This document shows, one piece after another, positions 1 through 13,013 of a stretch of DNA of 64,000 nucleotides; positions within the stretch are counted from its first letter, which is position 1, and each line of letters opens with the position of its first letter. This DNA comes from Capitulum mitella. Its lineage: Eukaryota; Arthropoda; Thecostraca; Pollicipedomorpha; Pollicipedidae. The stretch is from the NCBI GenBank assembly GCA_030062745.1, contig CP099846.1, positions 6,631,432-6,695,431 on the forward strand, read 5' to 3'. A model generated the notes under the pieces. It made no database searches, was not told where the DNA came from, and worked only from the letters and a program-made list of their open reading frames with translations. The translations under genes and the position numbers were made by a program.

Positions 1-897
1 TGTTGCGTTTCGAGACCACCGGCTCCTGTACTTCATGCCGTAACTGCACACTGCCGGCGATCTGGCAACATCCATGCATCGATGAAGATAAAACGTACCG
101 AAGAACCGCAAAACTGCAAAACAGCGTCCTCTTTATGGCGTCAGTAGGGCATTACCGACAAGCTGTTCGTACCAGCATGTGCGCAGCTGATGAACTGAGG
201 GGTGCTGTAAATTTAACGTCGCTTTGCCGTGCGATTTCTGCCGAGAAAAAGGTGGGGCGTCCATGTTCCTCAGGTTGTGGGTTCAGTGTACGTTTTTGTT
301 CATGAATGGGTTTAACTGATGGATCTTGAATTGCGTTGGCACGATGCCATGTTTCATCTCAACCATTATCTAGGAGTTCTGTGGTTCTAAAGTGCATTGA
401 AGCTTGACCACCTGGCTATTATATCGTCCCATGATGCCAGAACTGTGGCGCATCGCGCCCAAATGACATCTGCTCGTGCAAAGCCATACGACAGTTATAG
501 TGGCTGCATGTACTGCGAAGCAGCCCCGTAACCTCCCCAGTGGAGAGGCAGGCCGTTCAGCGGTCACGTGCCACTTCAGCCGCCTGGACTGTGCCCCGCA
601 AGAGCCTGCCACGGTGTCTGTGAGCGGCGGGTCTGATGTCACTTCAAATGTCAGACCGTAGACGTCAGTGGCTTGTATGGTGGCGTTTGATGTGGAGGGG
701 TCAGACACCTGCGATGGTGTCTGATGTGGTGGGTTTGACGTTTGCAGTGATGCCTGCGATGTGGAGATCTGCCGTAAGCGGCGATGCCTGATGTTGGGGA
801 TCTGCCGCAGCGGCGATGTCCGTGATGTCGTGGGTCTGGCGTGAGCGGCGATGTTTGTGATGCGGTCGGCCTGACGCCTGTTGCCCATTGCCGTCAG
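1..897 (+). other. PRIM1 intron (partial), upstream of first exon in window
   Basis: Non-coding sequence before the 3' splice site at 896-897. No upstream primase exon was recognised here, so the preceding exon lies left of the window. The last 300 bases are a degenerate short repeat built on GTGAGCGGCGATG-like words, described separately. The acceptor is preceded by a CTGAC branch-like motif about 25 bases upstream and by a short pyrimidine-rich stretch. Confidence 0.6.
618..862. repeat. Degenerate GCGGCGATG-type tandem repeat
   Basis: Imperfect copies of a roughly 20-25 base word recur at irregular spacing, for example gtgagcggcgggtctgatg, gtaagcggcgatgcctgatg and gcagcggcgatgtccgtgatg. 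It resembles the reverse complement of the GTCAGACACCGCTCAC array near 53.8 kb. It probably explains the long minus-strand open frame across this stretch. Confidence 0.5.
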
Positions 898-1020
898 TTG
901 CTGAAGCTGATACCCGACGACAGCATGCGGAAGGAGCTGGCGGCGGCGTTTGCTACGCTGACTACTTCGAGGGAGAAGTGGGACAAGCTGAAGACCGTGT
1001 TCAAGCAGAGGTACGACTCG
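898..1020 (+). CDS. PRIM1: DNA primase small subunit, exon (41 codons)
   Basis: Internal coding exon of the primase catalytic subunit, which makes the RNA primers used by DNA polymerase alpha. It reads in phase 0 from a CAG acceptor at 895-897 (codons start at 898) to a near-perfect donor, GTAAGT, at 1021. The translation contains LIPDDSMRKEL, then SREKWDKLKTVFKQRY. This matches the region of animal PRIM1 just before the final conserved block (human has VPETIHDEL and RWEHLKKVASRY at the same spacing). The next exon at 16500 continues in the same phase. From the shared RY to the shared LQY, the joined protein has exactly as many residues as human PRIM1, and that register is the best argument that the two exons are neighbours. 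The catalytic aspartates are N-terminal and outside the window. Confidence 0.85.
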
Positions 1021-1434
1021 GTAAGTGCAGCCGTCAGGTTGTGGGTGCTATTCGATTATCGGGCTTTCTTTCACAGGCCACTTCCTTTTTTTGTGCACTG
1101 TTATGGATTGCACCCTGTTGAAGGTTTTCATCGGGGAAACTGCGTCTTTGTGTTTCTGCGAAGGCTACGTTGGTGTGACAACGCGGAAGCGATTGGGTCT
1201 TTAACTTGTAACCCTCATAGATCGTACCCAGTCACGTGAAGCCGTACAAGCCTGTGGCTGTGGTTGTGTGTTGAACACAATGCAGTTTTTACAGTCTCGT
1301 CGGGAATTTTGAGGACGTTTTAATAACGGCGCCCTTGAAACGCTCTTTTTGGCATTCTAGCCGATGCACGATCTGTGTACCGGGTCTCACGCGACCTGCC
1401 CAGTTTGTTCGCAAGGTTTCTGTGACGATGTGGT

Positions 1435-1496
1435 TTTGGTATGGTATGGTATGGACTCGGACTCATATTGGTATGGTATGGTACGGTATGGACTGG
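1435..1496. repeat. (GGTAT)n short tandem repeat, interrupted
   Basis: Two runs of a GGTAT pentamer, separated by about 17 bases, sit inside the PRIM1 intron. Confidence 0.8.
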
Positions 1497-3376
1497 GGCC
1501 CAGCACTAGCGTGCCGCGGCTCGCGCCGGCCGCCGCACCTCAGCGCTCTGCCGCAGCGTCACAGGCCGATCAGTTCGGCGGCAGCGTCGGTCGTTAAGCC
1601 CAACACTGGGGGCCCGTACTGCGCCGTGACCGTGAGAGGGCTGCGGCGACCCGCTGGCTGCACGCCTGCCTGGACGTGCCCGGACGATTTGTGTTGTCCG
1701 TCGATCGTCTTCCGGCTCGGCTGGCTCTCCCGCGGCGAAGAGGCCCGGTGCCTCTCCCGCTGCCGTCTCCGGCATTTCGGCGTCGTAAAAACAGCCATGT
1801 TTGGTGAGGCTGCGTGCCGCGTCCCCTTGTTTGCATGCCTGCGAAACAATGTGCCGGTATTGCGATGTGCTGCATCCAGTTTTTTGTAGCGCGTGACTGT
1901 GGAAGGCTTCTGCAGGTGTTCTAGAGCAGTGTTTCGTAGAATGGCGTTGTCTCCTCATCAAACATTGCTCCTTTACAGGCCACATGAAATGGACTTGCAC
2001 ACATCAGAGAGGTTCTGCCGTCGATGAGCTTTGTCTCAGCATATTTTCATTTTTTAGTGCGTACCGTGCGTGCGTGCCTGCTCAGCGTTTTCTGCTGCTT
2101 AGCAAACGTCACTAGAAGCGAGCGTGTCTGTGTGCATTGTCCAGGGCACGCTGACCTTGACGTTTTTCCGGTGTAGAACGTCCTGCTGTCCGTGCATTTA
2201 CGCATGTCGATCTGCCAGCCCGGGGATCGTGAGACGGCCTCTGGTGGGCCCGGAGGGGCCCGCAGCTGTTTCGTCAGGCCGCCGGAAGCCGCGACACCCG
2301 GCGCTGGGACGAGACGTTCTGCCCGGGTCGCCCCGACTCAGGGCCGCCGGCCTCACCTGGTGGCGCTCCCGCCCGCACAGCCGGTACCGTCGGCCTGCAG
2401 TGTGTTCCTGCGTTCGCCCGGGGGCGGTTCTGCTGGATCGGTTCTGCGGCCTCCAGCGGACGTTTCCATGCTTCGCCGCCGAATTTGGGGGCCGCCTGGA
2501 CGCTCAGTTCCTCTGCCCGGGGATGTGTCTCAGGCCGCGGTGCAGCTGTCGTCACTGCGCCGCGCTTGTGAAGTGCGCGCTGGCTTGGTGAAGTTGGCAC
2601 CTGAATTCTTCCAGCAGTACGGGTCTCTCCGTGCGTTGGCTTGCCTCGTCCTGCTGCTCCCTGTGTTGGTGTGTATTTCCAGTTCAGAGTGCCGCGAGCA
2701 GATTTTGTGTTTGTTCACTGTCCGCGTCTTCGCCTCATTATCTCCCGGCCACTCCGTCAATCCGTATCTTTCCTGACAATCTCCGTATCTGTGATATCTT
2801 GTCTCGCGCAGCGTCCAACGTCAGTTGACCCCACGATTTACGGTGGTGATTTGATGTATAGCCGACAGAAACAGTCTTGTTTCTGAGATTGTAAAGAGCA
2901 GCACAGACCGCGCCGAAGTCGTTATTGGCATTTGATGGTTTTGGGTTTAGGCTTGGCCGCCTTGGATTCGGGGAAGACTTTGCAACGATTTTTTGGCGGA
3001 CTCTTCGAAGAGACATTCCATTGTTTTTAGCTTGGCTTTGACGTCAAATTCGTTCCGTGGACTAAAAAGAAACTGGCACGTGGTGTGTAAGCTGGAGAAA
3101 TAATCTTGCTGCACCTGTTTGTTGACCAGTAAAAAGAAAATCGCTGGTACTTAAAAGCGAAATGGCTATCTTGTTTGTGTGTCGCTGAAATGCCAAACAT
3201 GTGTTAACGACGTTCACACAGTGCTGGCGTTACGTAAAGCTGGCAGCTAGCTGTTTAGGTAGGAATCGTGTAACAGGCCTTTCCCAACATATCTGGGCTT
3301 ATCGGAGGTAAAGTTTTCACGGCTTGTCGCACTTTGCGTGCGCTCGGGAGTTGCCCGCGATTGTCGGCCGCCGGGC

Positions 3377-3660
3377 TGATGTGTTGACTTCTGACGGGGA
3401 TTGGTCTGACCAGGTGCTGACCTCTGACGTGGTTAGGCCTGACCAAATGCTGACCTCTGACGGGGATTGGTTTGACCAAATGCTGACCTCTGACGGGGAT
3501 TGGTTTGACCAAGTGCTGACCTCTGATGGGGGTGGGTCTGACCAGGTGCTGACCTCTGATGGGGGTTGGTCTGACCAGGCGCTGACCTCTGATGGAGATT
3601 AATCTGACCAGGCGCTAACCACTGACGAGGGTTGGCCTGACCAGGTATTAACCGTTAATG
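3377..3660. repeat. 33-bp minisatellite, about 8-9 units
   Basis: Tandem units of 33 bases built around GCTGACCTCTGACGGGGATT. Because 33 is a multiple of three, the array stays open on both strands, giving an 11-residue repeat (LTSDGDWFDQ-like) on + and PIPVRGQHLV-like on -. It lies in the PRIM1 intron, has no start or splice context and no family I recognise, so I treat the open frames as a by-product. Confidence 0.9.
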
Positions 3661-4356
3661 GGTCGGCACCATGTGCGTACCTGTGATGTGGGAATTCGTA
3701 TGGGAAGGGAAGGTATGAACCGTCCATTTATTTGAATGGAAGAAAGAGAGCGAAACAAGCTAATAACGAAAACGGTATGAGGCGAGTGACCAGTCGCCTT
3801 GCGAATTCCGTGAAGTCACCACCGTCATATATCCCGAATGCGATAATTCCAGTTGTTGTCACGACAGGAAGTGGCTGAGGCCGCAGTTCTCGTCAGCGTG
3901 TCTCTGAGGCTCTGCGTATGTCGGCGTGTCTCTGATAGTGCCCGCTGGTCGTCCGTGTCGCCGCTGTGCGCCGCGGCGCCGGCGGCACCATCGGGTGGCG
4001 CGCAGGCTGGTGTCCCGGCCGATTATGTAACTGGCGGGGCGGGGCGGGACCGGTGAGGACAGTTGGGAGCGGCGGCCGGGCTTCTGGCCGTCCTGCGGCT
4101 CCGCGCAGCGGACGGTGACGAGCTCCAGACGCACGGCGGACACGCCGGAGACCGGTCTGCGCTCACCGCCCAGCGTCGAGCGGCCGCTTTGTCATATGTT
4201 CTGGGACTGTGACGCACTCGTGTGTGGTGTCCGTCTGTGGGGTCTCGCAGAATGTTCTGGAACTGTTCAAACTGAAACCTCACTAAAGCTGTTTTGTCGT
4301 CTTTTCATGCAACCCGTCGCCTCCTTCCACGAACACAGGTTTTCAGATGTATTTTT

Positions 4357-4388
4357 AATGACAGATCCACAGTTGTGGATCTGTCATT
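4357..4388. repeat. 32-bp near-perfect palindrome
   Basis: Arms AATGACAGATCCACA and TGTGGATCTGTCATT are exact reverse complements (15 bases) around a 2-base centre. It could form a cruciform or hairpin. No neighbouring gene explains it. Confidence 0.9.
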
Positions 4389-4634
4389 CAACACCTTTCC
4401 TTGCTGTGGTTAGAAATGCTATCATATTTCAGAGCGCTAAACATTCCGATCGATTAGAAAGAATCTGCTCCCACGTGCGAACTACTGCGCAAGTTGCGCA
4501 TTTCATGTTTTCGTGTGTGCTTCATGTTTGCTCGCTCGCAAACCCCAGTTGCTGTTAACATCGCGTGCGAACTGCTGTGGTCCATGAAGTTGACACCATA
4601 CCCCAGACGGGTGCACCTTGGCACGGGTGCGTTG

Positions 4635-4990
4635 AAATTATACTACCGAAAAAAAAGTAACACTACCAGGCAGTGGTACTTCTGCTACTACTGCCACATT
4701 CGGTACCACTCTAAGATGGATCACCGTTACCACTCTTCCACTCTTCCACTACTCTCTCGATGTGGCCTGTCAGTAGCTCTCAGTTCCTAGTGCCAACGTC
4801 ACATTTTCAAATTCCATTCCAGAATCGCTTCCGGTATTGCTGAATAATACCGCTTTTCGGTGCCACCATTTGATTCCCTTGCCCAGTTCCGATCCCCAGC
4901 GTTGCGTCCGGCACCGCTGGCGGTACCTCTCCCCGGTACCACTGGGCCTTGCTACTCGGCCGTAGTAGCCCATGTTGCCACGCGTCATTG
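4635..4990. repeat. Degenerate ACC/TACCACT-rich tract
   Basis: Interspersed TACCACT, GGTACC and ACCACT words across about 350 bases look like a decayed ACC-type simple repeat. There is no coding evidence. Confidence 0.4.
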
Positions 4991-6845
4991 CCGCTCCTTA
5001 TCACGACTCCCCAGCACCACTCCTCAACACAATTCCTCAGCGCTTTTTCCCAATCTGCCTCCCATCATTTCACGTCGCCTGAACTGAAACGTGTGATTTT
5101 TTGAGACCAGTTTGTCAGTCAGCGGAGTTATCCTCCAAAATTCCGTCAAATTCCCGTCAGCAGTTTGCAGGTGTGGCCTGCGAAAAAATCCACCAAATTT
5201 AAAATGCGCGGCCAAATACCTGTTGGCCACGTTTTGCGGCGTAGGAGATCAGGATCGTGCCGGCTGACGAGAGCCCGAATGATCCGTTCGGACCTCACCC
5301 GCTCGGCGGCGCAGTTTTGGGGCGCGGGATCCGGAAAAAGGGGTGCGGCCGACAGCCTCCGCGTGTTTGAAGTTCACGGGGCACCCCCGGCCGGCCAGAC
5401 GGGACGCAGCGGCGTAAATCTCGCCAGTGTTACTGAAAAACATTTGTGCCCCCCCCCCCCACCCCCCGGTTTTAACGACATAACGTCAGATCAACACACG
5501 CCAGGGATCTCAAACTTTCAGCACTCCAACCCGAATAGCACAGTCACCTTTTGACAGAAAAAATGGTTGACCGGGTCACCACAGATTAGGCCATTTGCGG
5601 TCATAAGCCGAATCGTAGATGCAGTGTTTAAATACTGTTACGATTCCGAGGCTGCCTTTTCCTTGTGACAAAGCCTGCAAGAAGCTCGTCAGGAATTACA
5701 CAAAGACCAAGCACCAGATAACAAGTCATAAATGACCTTCAGCGATGTCAACATCTATCGGCGGCTGGCTTTGCACAGAGTCCATTTACCCTGTTCACTA
5801 CAAGTGTAACTATAGCGACCAAAGTATTGCAGCTGGACAGAAACGAATGCCATGTTTTGAACTTCTAGTGAAATTGAGAAACAGCATCAGCGTGAATGAC
5901 ATCAGAATGAAGAGCGACCAGTTCCATCAGAACCATGTAGAGGCTGAAGCCAGGGGATAACCTAATTTGACCTCGTGAGCTATGTTAACCGTGGGCCACT
6001 TTTGCAGAAATATTGTTGATTATGGACAGTAATTTCATTTGATACGGCACACGGCCCATTCCGAACAGTCTATTTTGTGAATGCGCGTGGTAAGTTTTCG
6101 GCAAATATCGTTCATTTTTGGGACTTTGACCTGACCTGTGACGTCATCGGTGGCACTGAAATCACCAGATGGGGATATCTGGCGCCCTAGGATGACGGGC
6201 AATCTACTTGCGTCTGAATAGTCCAAACCGGACAGTTGGTTCTTGAGGTAGACGGGTGGCAAAAAATACCCATTCCCTGAGTAACTTATGGCTAGGGAAA
6301 TTCCGCAGTCACTACTGGGTTAAGCAGCATGAATTGCCGTAACATGCGGTTTTCATCACTACTATCCTAACGTTCCCCAGCCTGTAGGCGACAAACCGAT
6401 TCAGAGACCGTCATTCCCTACGAATGCCAACCAGGAAGTATCGGATATCATGGACTATCGCGAAGCAGGTATGGGCTTTTGATTGTATGCAATCAGCGGA
6501 GCGTGACGTATGTGTATGCTTCAGATATGGGCTAGGAACGATAATGGCGCTGTGAGGCTGTGTCGGGCCAGAGAGTCGTCCGCACCGACATCGTACCGTC
6601 ACGTTACGCGTTGCCGTGCAGCGTAACGCCTCCTCGGCACGATTCAGCGTCCTCAGCCATGAATGTCGGACAGTCAGACACGAGCCTGCTACGCCCGACG
6701 CGAGGCCGGAAATGGAACTGCAGGTAGCCGGATGATCGGGGCGGATCTTCTTAATGGATCGCGTCTGCCGATACCGGCCGGAGGGTGCGGCTGGGAGACG
6801 GGCACTCAGATCTCATCGACCGACGGCCCCATGTCGCGCCGGACG

Positions 6846-7225
6846 ATGTGGTCCTCCGGGGCCCGCTAGAGAACCGCGCCGGACCGTGTGGTCCTTCGTG
6901 GTCCTCCAGAGACACCGCGCCAGACTCTGTGGTCCTCCACGGTCCTCCAGAGACACCGTGTCAGACCGTGTGGTCCTCCGTGGTCCTACACGGACGTTGT
7001 GCCGGACCATGTAGTCCTTTGTGGTCCTCCACAGGCACCGCGCCTGGCCTTGTGGCCCTCCGTGGTCCCCAGACGTCGTGCCGGGCCTTGTAGTCCTCCG
7101 TGGTCCTCCATGGTCCTCCAGAGACGCCGTGTCGGACCGTGTAGTCCTCCGCGGCCCTGTGTGGCCCTCCTCAGACGTGCCGGACCTTTTGGTCCTCCAT
7201 GGTCCTTTGTGGCCCTTAGCAGACC
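6846..7225. repeat. 41-bp minisatellite, about 8 units
   Basis: Imperfect tandem units of about 41 bases starting GTGGTCCTCC and containing AGAGACACCGTG and CAGACCGT, with some units longer or shorter by several bases. Open frames in all phases across this stretch are due to the repeat. Confidence 0.85.
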
Positions 7226-7559
7226 CATGCAGGTGTCTGGTGGCTCGTTTGGCGAACTGACAAAATCATCATGCACGCACCTTATGGATACTTTGGCGAC
7301 TAGAATTTTCATGATGGGTTTGTAAATGGCGGTCTGCTCCGTATTTATTCATTGCATTTTGTACTGCATCGTGTTTACGTAAGTGCCTCCATGGCGGTAT
7401 ATCGCACTTGTCTTGGCCTATAGTTATCTTGGCAATTTCTTACAGTTAGTCCGCGACACGTCTTGCCATACATTGTATTTGGGTCTGTTCATGCTTTTCT
7501 TTCCGCACGAGGATCAGTTGGCGTATTGTTGAAAAACACGCTACGTACTGTCAAACTTG

Positions 7560-8475
7560 TGCTTGAGTCAGCTCCGGGGGCATTGATTTTGAATCCCAAT
7601 TACGGCTTGATGAATCGATTCGGATTCTGATTCAGCGCGGGTTTGCTAAAACTGAGTCAATTCAGATTCGGACTGACAATGAGAGTCAGTTCCGGAATTA
7701 TGGATTCCACTAAGGCCATTTCCAAAAGTGTTAGATGTGTGCACACAAAATACCCTACAAAAGGTAACAATGAAGTATTATTAACAGATAAAACATCAAT
7801 CTAGTGGTCAATATCAGTGAATTTCTACAAAAATGCCTGTGAATACTCCATGTACAGAACGTATTTGGCCATGTTTTACTTTCGCGCCAATAGTAACAAA
7901 CAGAAAGCAGACAAAAAAGTGGGCACATTGTCACAGTCACGAGACTGTATCAGACATGTGCCTGGATCTCGATGGAATAAAGGTTATCGTCATGTTGCGT
8001 GCAACCCCGTGTTGCCCTGGGCGAGTCATTGCGTCATCTCGGAAAGGTCGTGTACCTTCGGAGCAAAGCGGTGCCCACGTGACGCAATACTTACCCTGGT
8101 CAGCTTGGAATCCGATGCAAAACGAGATTAACCTGCATTCCATCGGGATCCCGACACGTATCTGGCTTGTATTGAATCTATTTTCAGGTGTAGAAGTCTG
8201 GTATACATAAATGTCTTATCTGTAAGGCCGTCAAAAAACCGTGATAACATTTTTTTTTGCAAAGGGTAAATTTTCACACGTTTTCACGCTCATTAGATGT
8301 CAGTTTTGGTGTCATACTGCCATTGTAATCGATTGCAATGCTGATTCCGTAGACAACCTTGTGATTTAATTCTCAACTTGATTCACGCACGTATCATTGG
8401 AACTGACTCCAATTCTGATTAGCCGGAACGGAATCGACTGCAGAACCAATTCATACTTGGATGGAATCGATTACC
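7560..8475. other. AT-rich segment bounded by GAATCGATTC-like words
   Basis: Both ends (about 7560-7705 and 8395-8475) are rich in GAATCGATT, GATTC and CAGTTCC words, and the right end partly reads as the reverse complement of the left (GAGTCAGTTCC on the left, GGAACTGACTC on the right). This could be a decayed terminal-inverted-repeat element of about 0.9 kb. The match is weak and no transposase is inside. Confidence 0.3.
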
Positions 8476-9056
8476 AGTGTGTGGGCAAATACACATGTTA
8501 GGTTCATGAGCACAAAACGAGGATATTTATGGCGAAGAAACAGACCCCTTGAAGTATTTTCTCGTCGTGTGCACATCATCTCGTGGTTGCATGTGGTCAC
8601 CGCTTAAGCAGCAGTTCTGCCTGCATCCTGGTAATTAGAGCCGGCTGGTCTTCAGTTTAAAGCTTTGTTCGAGTTAGAATTCTGTGGGTCTTGCGGTCAG
8701 ATAATATACCTTCTACCGTCTCGGTCTTCCAGCGCAGTGCTCTCGGTTTTTGCTTCCACCAAGCTCCTGAACTCCTGGAGATCGGCCTTGTCCGTTGAAC
8801 TCGCCTTATGGGTTTAACCTTAGTTCATCCTTGTCAACGGCGGGGCGTGTTTTAGAACGGAAAGGTTCGCAGACGAGCCGCAAAAACGGTCGAGTCATGG
8901 CGGAGGTCGACCGAACAGGTCGATAGGCCGGGCCGGCTGTTGACCGGGATGTCCCACGACTGGCGGCGATGACGCCGAGCTGGCCGTGCTGGCGACCGCT
9001 CAGTGCTGGGTCCGTGTATACGGTGATACGTTACGCAACTCGGCAATGCGGCTTTG

Positions 9057-9200
9057 CCACGGCTGGTTGACCAGCTCTGTCGTGGCTGGTTGCTGAATTC
9101 TACCGTGGCTGGTTGCCCGACTCTGCCGTGGCTAGTGACTGGATTCTACCGTGGCTGGTTGCCCGACGCTGCGGCGGCTGGTTGCGAAAGTTCTTCGATG
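9057..9200. repeat. 23-bp minisatellite, about 6 units
   Basis: Units of 23 bases beginning CGTGGCTGGTTG and alternating between two subtypes, one ending GAATTCTAC and the other GACTCTGC. The alternation suggests a 46-base higher-order unit. Confidence 0.85.
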
Positions 9201-11008
9201 ATCTCTCACGGAGGGGATCTGATTTACTGTCATGTCTGCTGGTCCTGGGCTGTGTCTTCATGTTAGGCCTGAGGCCGTCCTGTTACTGGTTCGGACTGGC
9301 CGGGGCAAGGTTGGAAAAGATGCTGCTTTTTTTGGTGTTGAAGAGTACCAGCGCCAAAAACATTTTATACTCCAAAAATTTGATCTTGTGCCTCCATCAG
9401 AAAGCTACGTTATAACCATGTTGACAAATTATAACTTTGCAAAGGAAATGACTCTGTGTCCTTTCACTAAGAAGCAGGTATGACGTCTGACTTACACCAA
9501 GAACGCCAACTTAAACCGGCTTTACTGTTTGCAAGATTTTGTACTCCAAAACAAAAATTATACTCCGACACCAACAACAAAACCAAATTTCCGAGCTCGG
9601 GCCGGAGGTTGACGATTGTATTCGATGGAGGTAAAGTGCTGCTAGATGGCCCCCGTCGCCTTGCATCGGACTTTCAGGCTGATCAATCATTGGCTGGAGC
9701 ATGCGCTGTTTTGCGAGCTCCGTCGTTTACCTCGAGGGCTTTTTCACGACAGCGCGGCTGCACTAGGCCATCGTGCGTCATCATGCTTTGTTCATCACGA
9801 GCGATCGAACGGCATTTTGACGTTTTCCTCCGTTATTTCCAACGGTGCTGTGCTGGACTGTTACGCCCAATGGCGTAGCAAGAGGGATTACCGGGGTGCA
9901 GTGTGCACCTCTGGCATGCGTCAACCTTGTTCAGGCCCGTGCCTTAATAGAGAAAAAACGCAAATGATTGTTAAATTGGGATGCACGTATGATTATACAA
10001 TCCTCCGCTCTAAAATTCACAAGAGGTTATACTTCTTACAACCAAAGATCCGACACAATCACGCGGTAGTCAGCTTTATCCTGTGTTGACCAGTTGCCGT
10101 CCGACCCGCGGGCCAAATGCTGTCGCGGTAGATGAAGCTTTATGTCTCGCAACATCGGGCACACGTCGTGACTGCATGCTGCCGGTGCTGTAATGTGACT
10201 CGAAAGGCATTGGCCGAGATGTGTTCCATTGGACGTCTCTTGCAAGTGCTTACGTCACGCAAACGACGACAAAACTCAGTAATATGGGGTTTCAGCCCCT
10301 GACTTTGACACCTTGGCGAGAATGGGACTTTGTGAAGCTGAGTCTTCATCCTGTTTCTTTCATTTTTATCCCATGGCTCAAATTATCAAGTAAATTTGAT
10401 TTACAGTATTAGAGTATTATGAGGTCATTGTAATATGTACTTGATTCTAATTAATGATACCATATTTGTAATAATAATATTATAATTGAATTACATAGTT
10501 GATAATTGGCAGTCAAGTTAGTTTGATTTTCGTACGCTTGCTGATGAAGACATGTAGACATCGTCGATGCGTTTCGTGCGGCTCGCTGCAGCAGCACCTT
10601 GCGCGCCGGGCCGGGGTTACAGTTTCGATATTCGAACCCCTCTTATAGGCCGTCATGCTTTAGTGCGCCGAGATGTAAATGACCGAAAGATGCGTCAACC
10701 GAAATGTTATCAAAATCATGGAGCTCCTCATGGAGTCCGAGGTGGAACACCATGAACAGTGCATCTGCACAGGGCCCAGCTTGCTGGCGGACGCGCGATC
10801 GTCTCATTGCCACGCGCATTCAGGTGAGACGCGCAGTCCATCTTGCGTATTTAATCTAGAACGTACGTTGTTTTCTCGGTTCATCCAGGGTCGTTTGTGG
10901 GTAAGACGTTCTGTAGTGATGTCGCTTACGATTGCGCACCACGCTTATATTTGTGCACGCGTTTGTGCACCATTCGTGTTCAATCCAAGCCGTAAGTTAT
11001 TAAAGTAA

Positions 11009-11040
11009 CCGCGAGTAACCGCCTTATCGGTTACTCGCGG
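11009..11040. repeat. Perfect hairpin, 13-bp arms, at the transposase 3' end
   Basis: CCGCGAGTAACCG and CGGTTACTCGCGG are exact reverse complements around a 6-base loop. The last stop codon of the Harbinger reading frame falls in the loop. It may be a subterminal feature of the element, but a matching copy at the other end was not found. Confidence 0.85.
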
Positions 11041-11796
11041 TCCGGAAGCTGACCCCGACGAACGACGCAGGCCTGCCAGGGCACCGCTCGCTCTGGGTAG
11101 AGGAAGAAATCTGCAAACCGATCCCGCAGATCCGTTGCCTGCCGAGTGGCGTTGCTCGCGCCCAGACGACCAGCGCGGGCAAACGCTCCAGCCGCCTGCA
11201 GGCGCCCCGTTCCCCGGTGTTCTCGCCGTCGTGGTCTGCGTCAGGGTCCCCATTGTCCACATACCGGGAGTCAGCGGACATGCAGGCACGCCTGCGCAGA
11301 CAGTTATGAAGAACGCAGGCGGCCTTAACGACAACGTCGACGGTCTCCACCTTGGCGATTATTGGCTGGCGAGAGATTCGCCATTTGGCGACGAGCACAC
11401 CAAAAGCGTTCTCTGCGTTGCCCCGAGCGCGGCTGAGGCGATAACTGAAAACCAGCCTTCTGTGACGGTTTTCAGGAGCCATGCCCCGACCTGGGTCCGG
11501 GCGTGTGGTGCGTTCGCGCAGGGGAAATACCTCATCCGCCACGAGTACATACTGGAGGCCATTCCCAGGCGATGGTGGCAAGTCCAGGGTCCCCTCATGC
11601 AGTCCCTTCCTCAGAGCAGACTGTGCAAAGGCAGTACCGTCATGAGCGCGACCGTAGGCACCAACATCAGTGAATGTAAAACAATAGTCGGTATCCACAA
11701 CTGCTAAAAGAACCGAAAAGAAAGTTGACTTGTAGCTGTACTGGGAGTCAGACAGCTGTGGGCACTAGATGTGGATGTGCTTGCCGTCCAAAGCGC
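11024..11796 (-). pseudogene. Harbinger transposase, catalytic segment with stop
   Basis: Starts ALDGKHIHI (first catalytic Asp) and meets an in-frame TAG at 11767-11765, where related transposases have a coding residue. It then continues through SYKSTFFSVLLAVVDTDY, FTDVGAYGRAHDG, LVADEVFPL (second Asp), RARGNAENAFGVLVAKWRI (Glu) and CVLHNCLRR. Near 11115-11130 the frame slips: the family-typical ending FADFFLYPERAVPWQA is present, but in a different frame from the rest. The base pair before the segment is TG, not AG, so the acceptor is also damaged. Confidence 0.9.
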
Positions 11797-12067
11797 CAGC
11801 AAAAATAAAGCACGCAGTCATTAACAAAGTGAACAGACAAGCACAAACAGACTGAAAAGGTGACAGTGTTAAAGATCATCAAGATATTGTCAGACTGACA
11901 CATCAGAGAAAACTGTTCCAGTGGAGGATGAATGCACAGCCTTAACTAACCACAAAATTCCACGTGTGAAAATACTTAGGGGCATTTGTTGGGCTGCAGT
12001 GGACACACAACTCCTGAAATCATCTATATCATGGAAGGCAGAGACTCAATCAGTTATCTAAACACAC

Positions 12068-12267
12068 CCAAGCAGTGTGGAAAGTTCCAGCGCTGGTTAA
12101 ATTCCCGGGCTATGGCCTGCCACTGTCCAGCATCTGGCTGCCTCATCTCCAGCGGGGCCAGCTCCTCCCACAGTGCTGCACGCACTTTCCGGATGAGCCT
12201 ACTTGTGGTTGCTCGCCCCACACGGAAGCACCGAGCAATGTCCTGGATCATTCCAGAAGCCAGGTAT
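12068..12267 (-). pseudogene. Harbinger transposase, helix-turn-helix segment
   Basis: Begins after a good CTTCAG acceptor and completes a split arginine codon (R-YLASG). It then encodes the HTH-like stretch DIARCFRVGRATTSRLIRKV and ends at NFPHCLG before a GTGTGT donor at 12067. This is the part that normally precedes the first catalytic aspartate. The frame is intact within this segment. Confidence 0.85.
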
Positions 12268-13013
12268 CTGAAGAAAGGAAAAGCACGAGAAAATAAACCC
12301 CACACAGACAGCCTTCCATTTCACTGACACACACTTAACAATGAGAAACCAGCAACATCCCTTTGCAGGGCTGTCTGTCTGATGATTATTGAGGAATCAT
12401 GTGACAGATATTCATTGGGGTATGAGGCAATTCCGGACATCTACAAACGAGAAACATTTAAAAACATTTCTTAACTATAGTTGGTATGTGTGTTGCATGC
12501 TGCAGAAAATACAATTAACTGTGAACCAACCTTGGGCGATGAATATCTCTTGGTGTCATAAAAGCCCCTCACCGTTGTTGAAACTATCATTTCATGACTA
12601 TCTGTGAAAGACATCGAGGGTCAGAAGCTCAGTGGGTGAAATAATGCGCACAATTTTCTGCACCTAATCTGGGCTGCATGAAGCCAAAAGTGAACTACTC
12701 AAACCACATGCAGTGGTAAGCCCAAAGGGCATTCAAACAAATCAACCATGGAACCATAAAAATGATCATAATGGTAAAACATGTGCACTTAGTCGAACTC
12801 ATGACTAGAAAGTTTATTGTTCACTTCATATGATTTTTTTTATCTGGTGTGGCAGCAGTGTTCAAGATATTGTAATCAAAACTGGTATTTTTCTTAAGGA
12901 ACATAAAGCAATGCTGTTGAGCTCTGTCACATGCCAACAGGTCAAACGTGCTCCCTTTAGTGCTTTGAAAACTGAACAAGATAAATTTCTGTGCATTTGT
13001 GCTGCTGTTTTTA

